Shown piece by piece: positions 1 through 9,095 of a stretch of 23,748 nt of DNA. A program made the translations under genes and the position numbers. The notes under the pieces were generated by a model. It made no database searches, was not told where the DNA came from, and worked only from the letters and a program-made list of their open reading frames with translations. Within the stretch, counting starts at the first letter, position 1. Every line of letters starts with the position of its first letter. Location of the stretch: NCBI GenBank assembly GCA_002682825.1, contig NOKP01000078.1:37330-61077 (forward strand), given 5' to 3'. This stretch comes from Neonectria sp. B-13 (taxonomy: Eukaryota > Ascomycota > Sordariomycetes > Hypocreales > Nectriaceae).

Positions 1-211
1 AAGGCGGTGGCAACGGTACGTAAAAGTCCTCGCTGAGCATTGTGGTCTTGCTCCAAAAGGTCAAAAACGTTTCCACGAAGCTCATGACTTGCGTCGGGCG
101 AAGTTTGCCGACACCGGCGGCAAACGGCGTGATTGGGAGGGCACTTTCGGCCGATGGGATACCGGCGGTGGAATTCCTTCGAGCGAGGGCGCTGGCAAAC
201 GCCGCAAACAT
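1..211 (-). other. Unrecognised open stretch running off the left edge
   Basis: On the minus strand an ATG at 211-209 opens a frame that stays free of stops to base 1, about 70 codons. It begins MFAAFASALARRNS, is rich in alanine, serine and proline, and contains MSFVETFLTFWSK. I do not recognise it. The equivalent in copy B (13191-13054) starts the same way and is cut by the gap after about 46 codons. It could be the start of a gene lying left of the window, part of another transposon, or chance. The overlapping plus-strand frames look like its shadow. Confidence 0.3.
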
Positions 212-289
212 GCGCGCGTCGTGCAGTGCTCATTCTATGCTCTCTGTTTTGAAACCTCTCTTGCGGGGCTGTTCTTATGACTAATTGTG

Positions 290-663
290 GTAAATCGTCC
301 AATTTGTACCTGATCAAGAGACCGACTGAGGCGCATGGTGCTAGTCTTAAATCCCTCTAAGATCAAAAACTACCCTCTATTGCCGCAGTTGCACTATTTA
401 GCGTGGAAATCTCTGGGTTGCCTCGTTGTGAAATTTACTCACGGTAGCACAAATGGAGGGTTCACTGTGTAGCCACGGGCTATGGGTCCCTGGTATCCCA
501 CCTGATGGCGAGGTTGCATGGGATAAAGCTCTTGATTTCTATCTATCCTAGCAGAAAAGAAGGTCTCTAAATAGACGATTTGGTCGTAGGAAGGAATAGT
601 AAATGTGTCATCCAGGATGACAAGAAAGAAAGGGAAATGTGTCATATAGAATGACTACTTAGG
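290..663. other. No gene seen
   Basis: Stops occur in all frames apart from short chance openings, and no RNA gene is visible. The only structure I see is the pair of small hairpin-like repeats at 601-655, listed separately. The copy B equivalent (13270-13643) is the same. Confidence 0.5.
601..655. repeat. Two 21-bp direct repeats, each with a small inverted repeat
   Basis: Positions 601-621 and 635-655 share 18 of 21 bases, and both begin AAATGTGTCAT and end ATGAC. The first contains a perfect 6-bp stem with a 3-base loop (GTCATC, CAG, GATGAC, at 607-621). The second keeps a 5-bp stem (GTCAT and ATGAC). They are separated by a purine-rich AAGAAAGAAAGGG stretch. Both are unchanged in copy B at 13581-13635. 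Function is unknown. Confidence 0.6.
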
Positions 664-1227
664 TTGTTGAAGGCATTGAGGTTCGTCGAGAGAGATCAAA
701 ACGTTCTACCTTGTCATGTGGGGGAACCTTGTGACAGGGTATGTAATGTAACAGCTGATGGTAATCATCCATTAATCTTGAACCCAGACAAACTACAACG
801 ATTGACTTCTACGTTGGACTCTCAAACTCCATGTCTAAGTGTCAACGTCGTGATCGGCAGCCGGCTGCCAATCAATCTAGTCTGAAAGCCCAAGCAACAT
901 CTCAGTGGCTTGAGCATGTATTCAAATTCGCCGATTGCGGGTCACGATCCGCTGCTACTTGTTACCGCACCTCTTCCATCTTCCGGGCCAGGAGCAGGAC
1001 CCCGATTCTGCTCATCAGAGATAGAAACACTGATGCCGGCCACAACATCTAATTTGGAGCAAGAGACACTCGTGCACTCTCGCCTACTGTACCCCTTTTG
1101 CTGATACATTCTGCTTTTATTACGATCTTGTAGACTTGGCCAAAATTGCGCCCTGGATCGCGACTTGGCCTTTTGAGGGGTACGCAAGCTGGAAGCCGTC
1201 ACTCGTGGCAGTTCTGGAAGACATGCA
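664..1227 (+). other. Possible 5' part of the plus-strand relic gene
   Basis: Several overlapping plus-strand frames are open for 60-73 codons (for example 664-885 and 831-1052), but no single frame persists. Copies A and B differ here by a 3-bp indel (near A 947, CTG/GCT) and scattered substitutions. It may be the decayed upstream part of the gene that is clearer from 1228. I cannot show this, and I recognise no domain. Confidence 0.25.
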
Positions 1228-2659
1228 TTGGAAGCAGTCAAACGGTGCTACTGTCGCCGAAGGGCTGTCCTCCACTGTTATCGAGAAGCTCACATCACAG
1301 TCGTGGAGCTCTTACTTTTCCGACGTAAGCTTCGTCTAAAGCCCAAACGCAAACTCATTTACGACCTTCCGCCCTCAGCTCTACGAGAAAGCCACGGCCG
1401 CAGCGTAATAATTACGGGACTCCTCTTCTATATAGAACATTTAATAACCCTTTTCGATAAAGTTTTTGACTTCACATCAACCTTATTGGATCATCCCCTC
1501 GATTTGCATCTCTCTAAGATCCTCCAGTCTCAGCGCAGTTGTCAGACCACCTAACCAATTTATGGATCAACTGCTAATGACAAGGGACCTTCTCCCCTTT
1601 GCATCTCCTACTGTTGCATCTAGCATTATCCTTGACTATTATCTCCCTGACATACACCGTATGATCTTGCCTTTTCTTTAAGTTTAATCAGATAACTGCT
1701 CCAGCGTTCAATCCTAAAGACGTTTATGATCGCTTATACAAGGACGATTGCATACGTGCTTACAATATTACTAGCATAAAGGACCATACCAATGGCCTAG
1801 TTTTTCTGAATGCACTTATTAATTCCATCCACAGCTATCTCATTGTCCACTTTGATCGCCTAAAAGGTGGCGAACCGGTGGCGTCAATTCATCGGTCTGT
1901 CCTCGCCTGCATCGATGGCGTGGTGTCTATGGAATTATTCCACCGGCCATTCTTGGACATGTTTAGAAGGAACTTGCCTTTCCCCTTCCAGTCTAAGAGC
2001 TTTTCACTATAACCAGCGTATATCATCAGTGCTGGTATTTCCATTACCTCTTCTTCACTATCTAGATAATGTATAATCTATCGCCCTACCAGGTGCCTTG
2101 ATCATGCTTACTTTGCGTCCATGGTTAGTCAGTTGAAAGATATGCTGTTGAGTTTGAGCAGCTGGTATAAGTTGCCTTTACCCTCTGCGTTAACTTATGC
2201 CTACCTGATCTAGATTGGGTCCGGTCGATTGCGTTAAATTCTGCCTATCGCTAGAAAGATATTGAAGTTGTTCTGGAGAAGGAATTTGGACAGAAGTCAC
2301 TTATAGAGATGTCTTACGCGAAACTGATTGGAGCGAAAATTGGGGTGCTAGTTGTAAGCATTACGCGGTTTTCTATCTGCCTGTTTACAAACTACAACGG
2401 CATTGGGCGGGAAAGATGTGGCTATTCTGTCCTTTCTAACTCGGAGATTGTTAAGGTCTGGGAAGTATGAGTTTCGACAGCTGACAGTTGTAAGAAAGCC
2501 GAGGCTAACAAGTACAATACCTTCCAGCTTGAAGAAATCCTTGACTCAATATCCCAGACGTTCTCTAGGGCTAAAGAGAAGCGGAAAGGGGAGCATGAGG
2601 CGTATTTTACAACCAGTGGTGCTGGCGAGCCGATTGTCCGGCGATGTGGCCGACAGTAA
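1228..2659 (+). pseudogene. Unrecognised degenerate protein-coding gene
   Basis: A coding-like reading can be followed through frame changes on the plus strand. A stretch ending near 1554 reads FYIEHLITLFDKVFDFTS. One to 1681 reads IILDYYLPDIHRMILPFL. The frame open from 1665 reads PKDVYDRLYKDDCIRAYNI and SIHRSVLACIDGVVSMELF, passes stops at 2010-2012 and near 2058, and continues through LDHAYFASMVSQLKDML to a stop near 2213. The next frame (about 2169-2659) reads KDIEVVLEKEFGQKSLIEM and FQLEEILDSISQTFSRAKEK, with stops at 2252-2254 (TAG) and 2468-2470 (TGA). The amphipathic, leucine-rich composition over about 480 codons looks like a real soluble protein, but I do not recognise the family. 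No start codon is assignable. Of about eleven A/B differences from 1665 to 2659, about half are silent. Confidence 0.55.
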
Positions 2660-3459
2660 GCAGGCGCATGTGCCTGTGATAGATGGTTCTTTAAAACACC
2701 AGACTTCCTACGTCCTACATAGGAACCTGCTGATATTACGTCACTTTTTGGCAGGAAATCTATCTTCAATGCATTCTGGCGGCTCAGGAGGATGATATGC
2801 CAATGGCTGATTCTGCTATCTCTACTGCATCAGGGCTGCCAAACTCTCCAATGGAGCTCGATCTTCAATCATCTTTATGCCTCGTTCTCCGCTTGATGGA
2901 TTCTTGAGCGAATAAATGTCAATCGTGTCAAGGTGATACTTGAACACGTAAAAGAGAAACAAACCGGGGCCGTAGTTTGCCATTGTCGGAAGAAGGTTAT
3001 GAACCATCAAGCAAACAAGAAGTCAGGAGGAGAGATGGCCCAAGTACTTATACTCAACGGTCAGAGGCTACAAGCAAGCTCTGAGCTCCCTGTTTCACCT
3101 GACGTGTTTTCCTGCTCACTGTAGTTTATGACACGGGAGGTGAGAGCTCCCCTTGGCCCACGGCCATGCACCGGTCGGTTCAGCTGCCTCCGGTATTTAG
3201 GAGCTGCTGCAGCACGATAAGCTGGCCCTAGATCGCCTTCAAGGTCGACCTCCTGACTTTTAGGCTTGTTGTAGTATATATTGGCCCTACATTCACATGG
3301 CGGGCTACATGAAGGAAGCAAAGTCCATCAGGAGTTGCTTATGAGGAACAGAGATGCCTGGTTATATTGAGAAGATTAACTCAAAGAAAGAAGTTTCTCA
3401 ACTATCCTACCTGATGATATAGGGAAGCACTCGACTTTGCGCGATCAAGACTTGGTCTC
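2660..3459. other. No clear gene
   Basis: Short open stretches occur on both strands (for example plus 2933-3124 and minus 3061-3321), but none is long, none starts a recognisable domain, and they overlap one another. The plus frame around 3319-3520 is open in copy B (16274-16495) but has two stops in copy A, so it is not under constraint. Stretches next to 2659 could belong to the decayed end of the plus-strand relic gene. I see no RNA gene or repeat. Confidence 0.4.
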
Positions 3460-4721
3460 TCAGGGCATCAACAAGGACTGTTTTATCATCGCCCTCCGCT
3501 CCAACTCCTCCAAAATAAGCCTGAGTACGTAGTTAAGATCAATCTCCAAGTCCAGTGGGGGTTTAAATCCCAAGGTCGCAAGAGCTAAAACACAAAAGAT
3601 ATGGTAAACCCCCCTATCGTCCTTCACGAAATCCAACACTAGAAAGTCTGACCGGAAAGGGAATTTGTTGCAATAGATTGATAGCCAGCGCTTGTGACAT
3701 CGGCAATTTCACATCCGGGTAGCGTGCTTCTAGCAACGTAAAGGGTTGGAGCTTCAAGGCCCTTGACATCGCTCGATACGCTCAGCGCATCCAAGCTTAG
3801 AGGGTGCATACAATCCCGGCAACAGCCTCTCAGTCTCACCAATGACCCATTGTTTTCCTCGACCCAGTCGCCGAGCGCTAAGATTGAAACAAATAGAACG
3901 GACTTTGGCATCAACGGTGTGACCAAGGCGCCGCCTAGCATCTATCAGTGCACAATGGCGAAGGGCGCAGGCTATGAGCAGTTCCCAGTCCAGGCTGACG
4001 ACGCGCTTCGCAGTCGTCGCGGCCGCGAAGTCCTTCCAGAAACCTGTGAGCGCCTTCCCAGTACATTCAGAATAATGCGGGAAAAAAGGGAAGTCCGGTA
4101 GCACGTCTAGCCGAGCCAATATCCTGAGAAGGTAGAAGCATGATAGGATGTCAAAGTGTCTTTGCTTCCACCCTTGGAAGGCTGTTCTGGCTTGATCAGA
4201 GTTTTGTAACAGGGCTGTCAGCGTCTCCAATCCCAGGTTCCGCAACGGATGAGACCACGTTTGGTACTGATTCAGGGCTGTTTCCAGGATGGCTTTTGTC
4301 CTCGTCCCACCGATTGGCGTATAAGGCAGAACTAGGTGCTTTCTTATGCGCTCCACGAGCTTCTGGGTGTATCCTTGGATGCCATAGTCAGACAAGCCTC
4401 GCAGTCCCGACGGGGATCAATAGGTGCTTTCGTGAGAAGCTGCTTAAAGAATATAGATTTCAACAGCTCCTCTCTATGGTGATGGCTGAACAAGTCCTCA
4501 AGCCGGAATGGATGGAGGTTTCTGTCGCCGTCGATGTCGCCGTCGGTCTGTCTACTCGACGGCCTATTATCATCTGCCGAAAGGCGACCGACAGGCTGAT
4601 GTATATGCCTCCTCTCTCGATCGTTTGGCCCTCCTTCAGAGGAATCCAGAGTCGTTTGGTCGTGAGTGACGGTCGAGCCATTGAGAGTACTGCTGCTGGA
4701 GAAAGGACTTCTCCTCCCCAA
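3460..4721 (-). pseudogene. Unrecognised degenerate gene, minus strand
   Basis: Three successive open pieces read in order. Piece 1 (4721-4344) is polar, with a DGDIDGDR stretch and RLEDLFSHHHREELLKSIF. Piece 2 (about 4407-3754, some 213 residues) is leucine- and tryptophan-rich and looks globular (QYQTWSHPLRNLGLETLTAL, DVLPDFPFFPHYSECTGKAL). Piece 3 (about 3708-3460) reads GVYHIFCVLALATLGFKPPL and LNYVLRLILEELERRAMIKQ before a TGA. Frameshifts separate them, and pieces 1 and 2 open with TTG rather than ATG. I do not recognise the family. Copy B (16437-17698) has the same breaks. Piece 2 differs by ten residues between copies with only about two silent changes, so it is not constrained. The long plus-strand frame over this region is treated as antisense shadow. 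Confidence 0.5.
4524..4546. repeat. Short GTCGNN hexanucleotide repeat
   Basis: Four imperfect 6-bp units (GTCGCC, GTCGAT, GTCGCC, GTCGG). On the minus strand they encode the acidic DGDIDGD stretch of the unrecognised relic gene. It is identical in copy B at 17501-17523. It is probably a low-complexity coding repeat. Confidence 0.6.
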
Positions 4722-5168
4722 AAGGAAGCATCAGATAAAGCAAGCCTCACCTACTTTAGCTTGGGTGAGCCACGACGCGTCTCCCTCGTGCGACTCCGTG
4801 ATTGGGGCTGTATGCGATCCCCTGTCAATACAGTGTCTGGATCACACCGGAGGGGTCCAACGATTAGCCAACTCCTAGCAAGGTGATGCACTAGCATCGA
4901 GTGTCACTGTGTGTCAAGCGAAGCGCCGATCCTCGGAAATGGGCGCGGCTGCCAAGTTGTCTCACAAGAGTCCCCGGGGTTCACCGGGTAGCCAGGTCCG
5001 GCAACAATCCCGGGCAGCTAGCTTGCAGAGAACACGCGACAGGAGATTGTCCCCCATCGATTGGATGCATCTCGACAAGACAACGGACTCATGGTCGAAT
5101 AGCAACATTGGAGCGACCCATCTGAGATCTAAGAGTTGAAGTACTGTACATGTTAAAAGCACCCACGA
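4722..5168. other. Intergenic, no clear gene
   Basis: This lies between the unrecognised minus-strand relic and the 3' end of the kinase relic. A plus-strand frame from an ATG at 4939 to 5139 is open for about 67 codons and basic. In copy B it survives a 51-bp in-frame deletion, but it shows no domain or conservation that would support a gene. On minus, open sequence near 4750-4850 might be a 5' extension of the relic gene. Confidence 0.4.
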
Positions 5169-5588
5169 CTATCCAAGCCAAAGGCCCATTAACTCAGGGC
5201 GGCTCCCACATAAATCCTTGATTGTCGTTTCCTGTTTGATTTTGCCGATTTTCTCGTATTTCTCCGTCGTGGTGGCCGCTCTCACGCCTTGCTACGGTAA
5301 GCGTCCTCTGACAAAATAAAGGAGCACATGCCTAACAGCCTCGAGGTCGTCTCGCCATGACTGCTCTTGTCTAAGGTGCGTGTTGACACTCATATATCGT
5401 GCCGTTCCAGTCAGTAAATTTTGCTCGCGGTACCGGCTGGTAGGGACGTCTTGGTAGCTCTTCGCTGTGGCAAGGTCAATAATAACGACATCATTAGGGC
5501 ACTTTGTGCCCGCTCGGATCAGAAGGTTCTCTGGTTTAATGTCCCGGTATATCAGCCCCTTTTGGTGCAACTCCTCTAATTTCGATAT

Positions 5589-5652
5589 CTAAAATAATTA
5601 GCTGAATAGGGCTAAACACTTGGAGGCTTCCACGTGCCATTTGTGTTCTTAC
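5589..5652 (-). other. Intron in the kinase pseudogene
   Basis: On the minus strand it starts GTAAGA and ends TTTTAG, with a GCTAATT branch-like site 13 nt before the end. Its length is 64 nt, normal for a filamentous ascomycete. Removing it joins KTVVM to [11 protein letters not shown] in frame, exactly as CK1 kinases read between the GPSLEDLF motif and the catalytic loop. The copy B equivalent is 18515-18578. Confidence 0.85.
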
Positions 5653-5924
5653 CATGACCACAGTTTTGGCAGTGAACTCCCGCCCGCAACGATCAAACAA
5701 ATCTTCCAGGGAAGGTTCGAACAAGTCATGATCAGGATGCTATGGCAACCGTGATCGCCAAAGTAGAACACATTAGGGGTTCAATCTGTTCGCAGTCATT
5801 AGCAAGCCTGTGGGATATGCGACTGGGACTGGAAAGTTCTACCCCATTCCGCGAGTTTCCTATACACTCGATACTCCTCCTTAAGTTGGGGTAAAATAGA
5901 ATGGCAAGGCTGTGGCCGTGTGAA

Positions 5925-5970
5925 CTGAAGCCTCTCTAGTCGGTACCAAGTTTCAAGGAAAGCCACTGAC
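5925..5970 (-). other. Possible second intron in the kinase pseudogene
   Basis: This 46-nt stretch starts GTCAGT and ends CTTCAG on the minus strand. Removing it joins AIKF to the frame carrying PQLKEEYRVYRKL without a stop. It is short for an intron and the donor is not the best, so it may instead be a site of frameshift decay. Another candidate, 5786-5842 (GTAGAA to CAG with GCTAATGAC), lies between LAEW and PNVFYFG but leaves a TGA in frame. Confidence 0.4.
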
Positions 5971-6495
5971 GAATTTGATGGCTCCTGGTTTATGATCCGA
6001 CAGCCTGACGCCTCTGTAGACGACACCGAACGTCCCCAACCCAACTTTTCTTCCTACCCAGTACTTAGAGCCAGGGTTGCTTTGGTCTACCCAGAGAATA
6101 TCGCCATGGGGTGTCTTCTCGGTATCTGATAGGAAGCCAGCTGTACTCTTTCTCCACTCCAGTGTGCACTCTACCTAGCATCCGGCTGAAATCTACCACG
6201 GGGTCTCCTTTTTATAGGATCCGTTGTCCAACGGTTCCAAATTAATTTCTCTAGAAACACACCTCCTGGATTGTGGGGAAGCCTCGCTCAGCCTGACCCA
6301 GCCGAACATTGAGGTTCCGGTACTTCTACTATGTATTCGATGCATAAATTTATGCCCGGCACTGTAGCGTGTGCTTGCAGGGAATGAGGGGGCATTCGAT
6401 TCGGCGCGAACAGGCTTCTCGCCTGGGTAGGACGTGGGAGTTGTAGACGACATATCTACCCTGATGGCGGATGATACGTCGACATTAGACGACAT

Positions 6496-6683
6496 CTTTC
6501 TGTTCAAGCATCCATGGGAGCCAACTTGCGAATAACCTTTGCCCCCACTCTATCTAGATGGAGGCTCGAGAGACTACGCGTGCCCTGTTATCAGGCGGCA
6601 GAACTGACCGGCTGGACAGTCTCAGTCAGGTCAATGCCTGCAGCCTGGTCATGAGTCGCGCCTCTCTCTCATTGTCGTGCATG
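6496..6683. other. Sequence upstream of the kinase relic, no gene seen
   Basis: This is the 5' flank of the kinase on the minus strand and would contain its promoter, but I see no clear TATA box. It ends at 6683, where copies A and B stop aligning (copy B junction 19609/19610). Confidence 0.4.
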
Positions 6684-6685
6684 CA

Positions 6686-6695
6686 GGGGGGGGGG
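6686..6695. repeat. Ten-base G run
   Basis: A homopolymer of ten G immediately inside the left end of the segment missing from copy B. It may have favoured breakage there, or it may be coincidence. Confidence 0.8.
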
Positions 6696-6942
6696 CAATG
6701 GGTCATTCGAATGGAGTTTATGCCATTGAGATGGCCTCAGTTCCCGGGTTGGTTATCATCACTCTGGTGTTGCCCGAGTCGTCCGTCTTTACCCAACATC
6801 CCTTCTTATGCGTTCTCCCTCGCCCCATAGCTTCATGATCCTCGTGGTGCCTACTATCAGTGACCAGGATAAGTAGCAGAAACAAGCCAGGCGGCCAGTG
6901 AGAGTCCTGCGAATCATCAACGAGTGATCTGCCTAGACCAGC

Positions 6943-6949
6943 TATATAA
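6943..6949 (+). promoter_or_regulatory. TATA-like box ahead of the ligase relic
   Basis: TATATAA lies about 110 bp before the ATG at 7053 that starts the ligase relic. Its position suits a fungal promoter. Since the gene is broken, this is at most a fossil. Confidence 0.35.
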
Positions 6950-7052
6950 CTAGCTAGATGTTAGCGAAGCTCCCTAATACCCTCCACACTCGTGCACGCT
7001 GTAATAAGTTGATGCTTACCCCTTCACTCTTCTAACTACCATATTTTTCAAC

Positions 7053-8842
7053 ATGCCTTTTCCCTTTAGATTTCTTTGTGATCTCCTCGATCTCTATCGA
7101 GCGCGTAATGCCTACAACAGACTGAGAATCCAGAGCCAGCCAAGAGACAACTCTAGAAGAATTCAATGATGGCCTCGATCAGATTGCGGCCTCATCATCG
7201 TTCTCGTTCGCTAGCCTACAGGAAAGAGTTACAACGAAGCATGGCTGATCAACCCGCGCAGATAACTTGCTTTCAAAAGTGCTCCAAGTCCTGCAGAGCT
7301 CCGAGACCAAATGGATGATTCGAATTATATCAAAGAATTACAGCCCGGTCCACGTTCCGGAGACACTAGTAATAAGCAGATTTCATTTTCTCCTGCCTGA
7401 CCTCCTTCGTTTTCAAAATTCAATCCCAGCTGCTGTAGGGCTCCTACACAGCCCGACTATCCGGCATATGCCAATCCAGCCTGCCGTTAATACTTGCGAT
7501 GAGCTGAAGGAACTCACCAGTAGAGAATACTGTCAAATCCATATCGACCTGAACAAATCCAGAGCCAGCATCAAGATTTTCTCCAAGAGCGGGAGAGATT
7601 CAATTAGCGACCGCATGGGAATTCATTGGGCACTGCGGGCCAGCTTGAGCTTAATACAGCAGACTGCAAGATCAAGAAGCAGTACATTCTGGAGGGCGAG
7701 CTGGTAGTATGGAACGACGACGACAGGAGAATCAAGCCTTTCCACAAAATTCGCAGACATGTGAAACGATTGGGACGGTTTCTTGGAGCTGCTCGAGGTT
7801 CGCCCGTCGAATCGAGCGAGCATCTTATGATCATGTTCTACGATGTTCTATTACTAGATGACATTGTCTGCGGCTTAGGGACTCATAATAAACGGCGACG
7901 ACGGCTTCAATCTCTGGTCCGCCACATTCCGGGCCGGACCGACATCGGGTCCCGCGAAGTAATTGAATTCTCGTCTTTCGAGCGGAACGGCTCAGTGAGG
8001 GTTACGACGACCCTACTTCTCATTCAACGGAAGCAGGCCATTCATCACGTCCAGGAAAGATTACATTCCAGGCCTGTGTGACACCGTAGACTTCGCTATT
8101 ATTGGGGAACGCTCCGACGGGGGAGATGAGCATAGGCTCGGCATTAGTAGCCTATAGTCTAGTGGACTTCATTCTATATCGGGTGCGTCGAACGTAAGGA
8201 TGAGGTCTACCGCTTTTTTAATGCCAAGCCGAAATTTCGCATAATTGATGCGGTCGGCATCTCGAAAGAAAACGTCACGTACCTCAACTGCCATAGATAC
8301 TGCACACAGGTACCATTCGCCAAGTATTTGACCAAGTTCGATGTCTTATTCGAGCCTGCACGATGGCTGCAACCAGTGGAGCTATTTAAGCATCTGTTTA
8401 TAGTAGATGTGGTCGGTGCTGGCTTCGACAAGCCCGCGAATATTAGGTACTTCGCTCTGCGATTTCCACGAGTGTTGAAGGTTCATGAGGATCGCTCGTT
8501 CAAGGATACAATCAGCTTTGAGGAACTGCAGGATATGGCCCAAATATGCCTAGAGATACCGGATTATAGAGAATAGGAATAAAACGTTGGCTTAAGAGAC
8601 TGCAGGGCTACAATCACCTGGTTGACAGATCGAGGACTAGCTTTTCCAGCGACTATGCAGTTTCTATTGCAGATATGTGTACAGTCAGGCAAAGCAACTG
8701 ACCACAAGAGAAGTTGGGGGCAGCTATTAAGTCCGCGTGCCTTAATAATATTTCCCTCGGTTCGTCAAAGCGGAGGATAACTCTAGAGGTTGCCTTGTAT
8801 GGTAACTTAACCGTTAAGCGAACAAAGCTAGAGTAAACAGGC
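7053..8842 (+). pseudogene. Fungal ATP-dependent DNA ligase-family pseudogene
   Basis: The family seals DNA nicks through a lysine-AMP intermediate. The relic starts at an ATG at 7053 (MPFPFRFLCDLLD), breaks, and resumes with FHFLLPDLLRFQNS and EYCQIHIDLNK. After a frame change near 7620 it reads ILEGELVVWND, LMIMFYDVLLLDD and REVIEFSSFE. After another near 8010 it reads RPFITSRKDYIPGL and DTVDFAIIG to a TAG near 8154. From 8163 the frame reads WTSFYIGCVERKDEVYRF to VGAGFDKPANIRYFALRFPR and a stop at 8574-8576. Tail pieces WLKRLQGYNHLVDRSRTS (about 8589) and TLEVALYGNLTVKRTKLE (to 8842) follow. The KxDG nucleotidyl-lysine motif expected just before EYCQIHIDL is not there, and the EGxxxK motif expected before the YDDP stretch (near 8000) is missing, as is much of the N-terminal region. 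The family call rests on remembered motifs. It is absent from copy B. Confidence 0.85.
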
Positions 8843-9095
8843 ATAACAGTTGGAGAAGCTTAGCATTTTCTTGGTGTTCCAAATGGCTAAGCACTCATAG
8901 CGTCTCGAAAACTACTCGACTCTCTTCATGACTGTACCTCAGAGTTAGTCCAGTTGCAGAGCAGGCCAGATCCGGGCAAGCCTGTAAGGCGAAGTGCACT
9001 CCGAGCACATGGTGGGAGGCCTATGTGAAAGTCCACCTTCACGAAAGTTCCTTCAACAGCATCTTAAGAGTAATAAGCACTCACAAACATATTGC
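8843..9095. other. Boundary between ligase relic and LINE, unassigned
   Basis: The LINE, read on minus, should end somewhere here, but I see no poly-T run on the plus strand (which would be its poly-A tail) and no target-site duplication. No gene is visible. Confidence 0.4.

Larger units (their letters stand above)
5169..6495 (-). pseudogene. Casein kinase 1-like protein kinase pseudogene
   Basis: The CK1 family phosphorylates serine/threonine. From an ATG at 6495-6493 comes a Ser/Thr-rich extension of about 100 residues, then two in-frame TAGs (6193-6195, 6175-6177), then the glycine loop GLGTFGVVYRG and lysine motif AIKF. After a frame change come PQLKEEYRVYRKL, then PNVFYFGDHGCHSILI, then after a one-base frameshift PSLEDLFDRCGREF, a clean 64-nt intron (5589-5652), and [19 protein letters not shown]. 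The DFG position reads [17 protein letters not shown] and QSWRDDLEA follow, and the conserved Trp of the LPWQG motif is TAG (5292-5294). The same frame then continues to KYEKIGKIKQETTI and a stop at 5169-5171. The order and motifs are diagnostic of CK1. Frameshifts, stops and the lost DFG show it is dead. The same lesions are in copy B. Confidence 0.88.

Noticed and set aside
42..284. Two plus-strand frames at the left edge
   Set aside because: They overlap the minus-strand open stretch, have no recognisable domain and look like GC-rich shadows.
4140..4886. A 248-codon plus-strand frame, the longest single frame in copy A
   Set aside because: It lies antisense to two protein-like minus-strand pieces, its composition is less protein-like, and in copy B substitutions break its first part so that only 196 codons from 17273 stay open. 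I treat it as a shadow, though the minus-strand gene is itself unrecognised.
4939..5139. A small basic plus-strand frame from an ATG, still open in copy B after a 51-bp in-frame deletion
   Set aside because: An indel divisible by three is weak evidence, the frame is short and basic, and it matches nothing I know.
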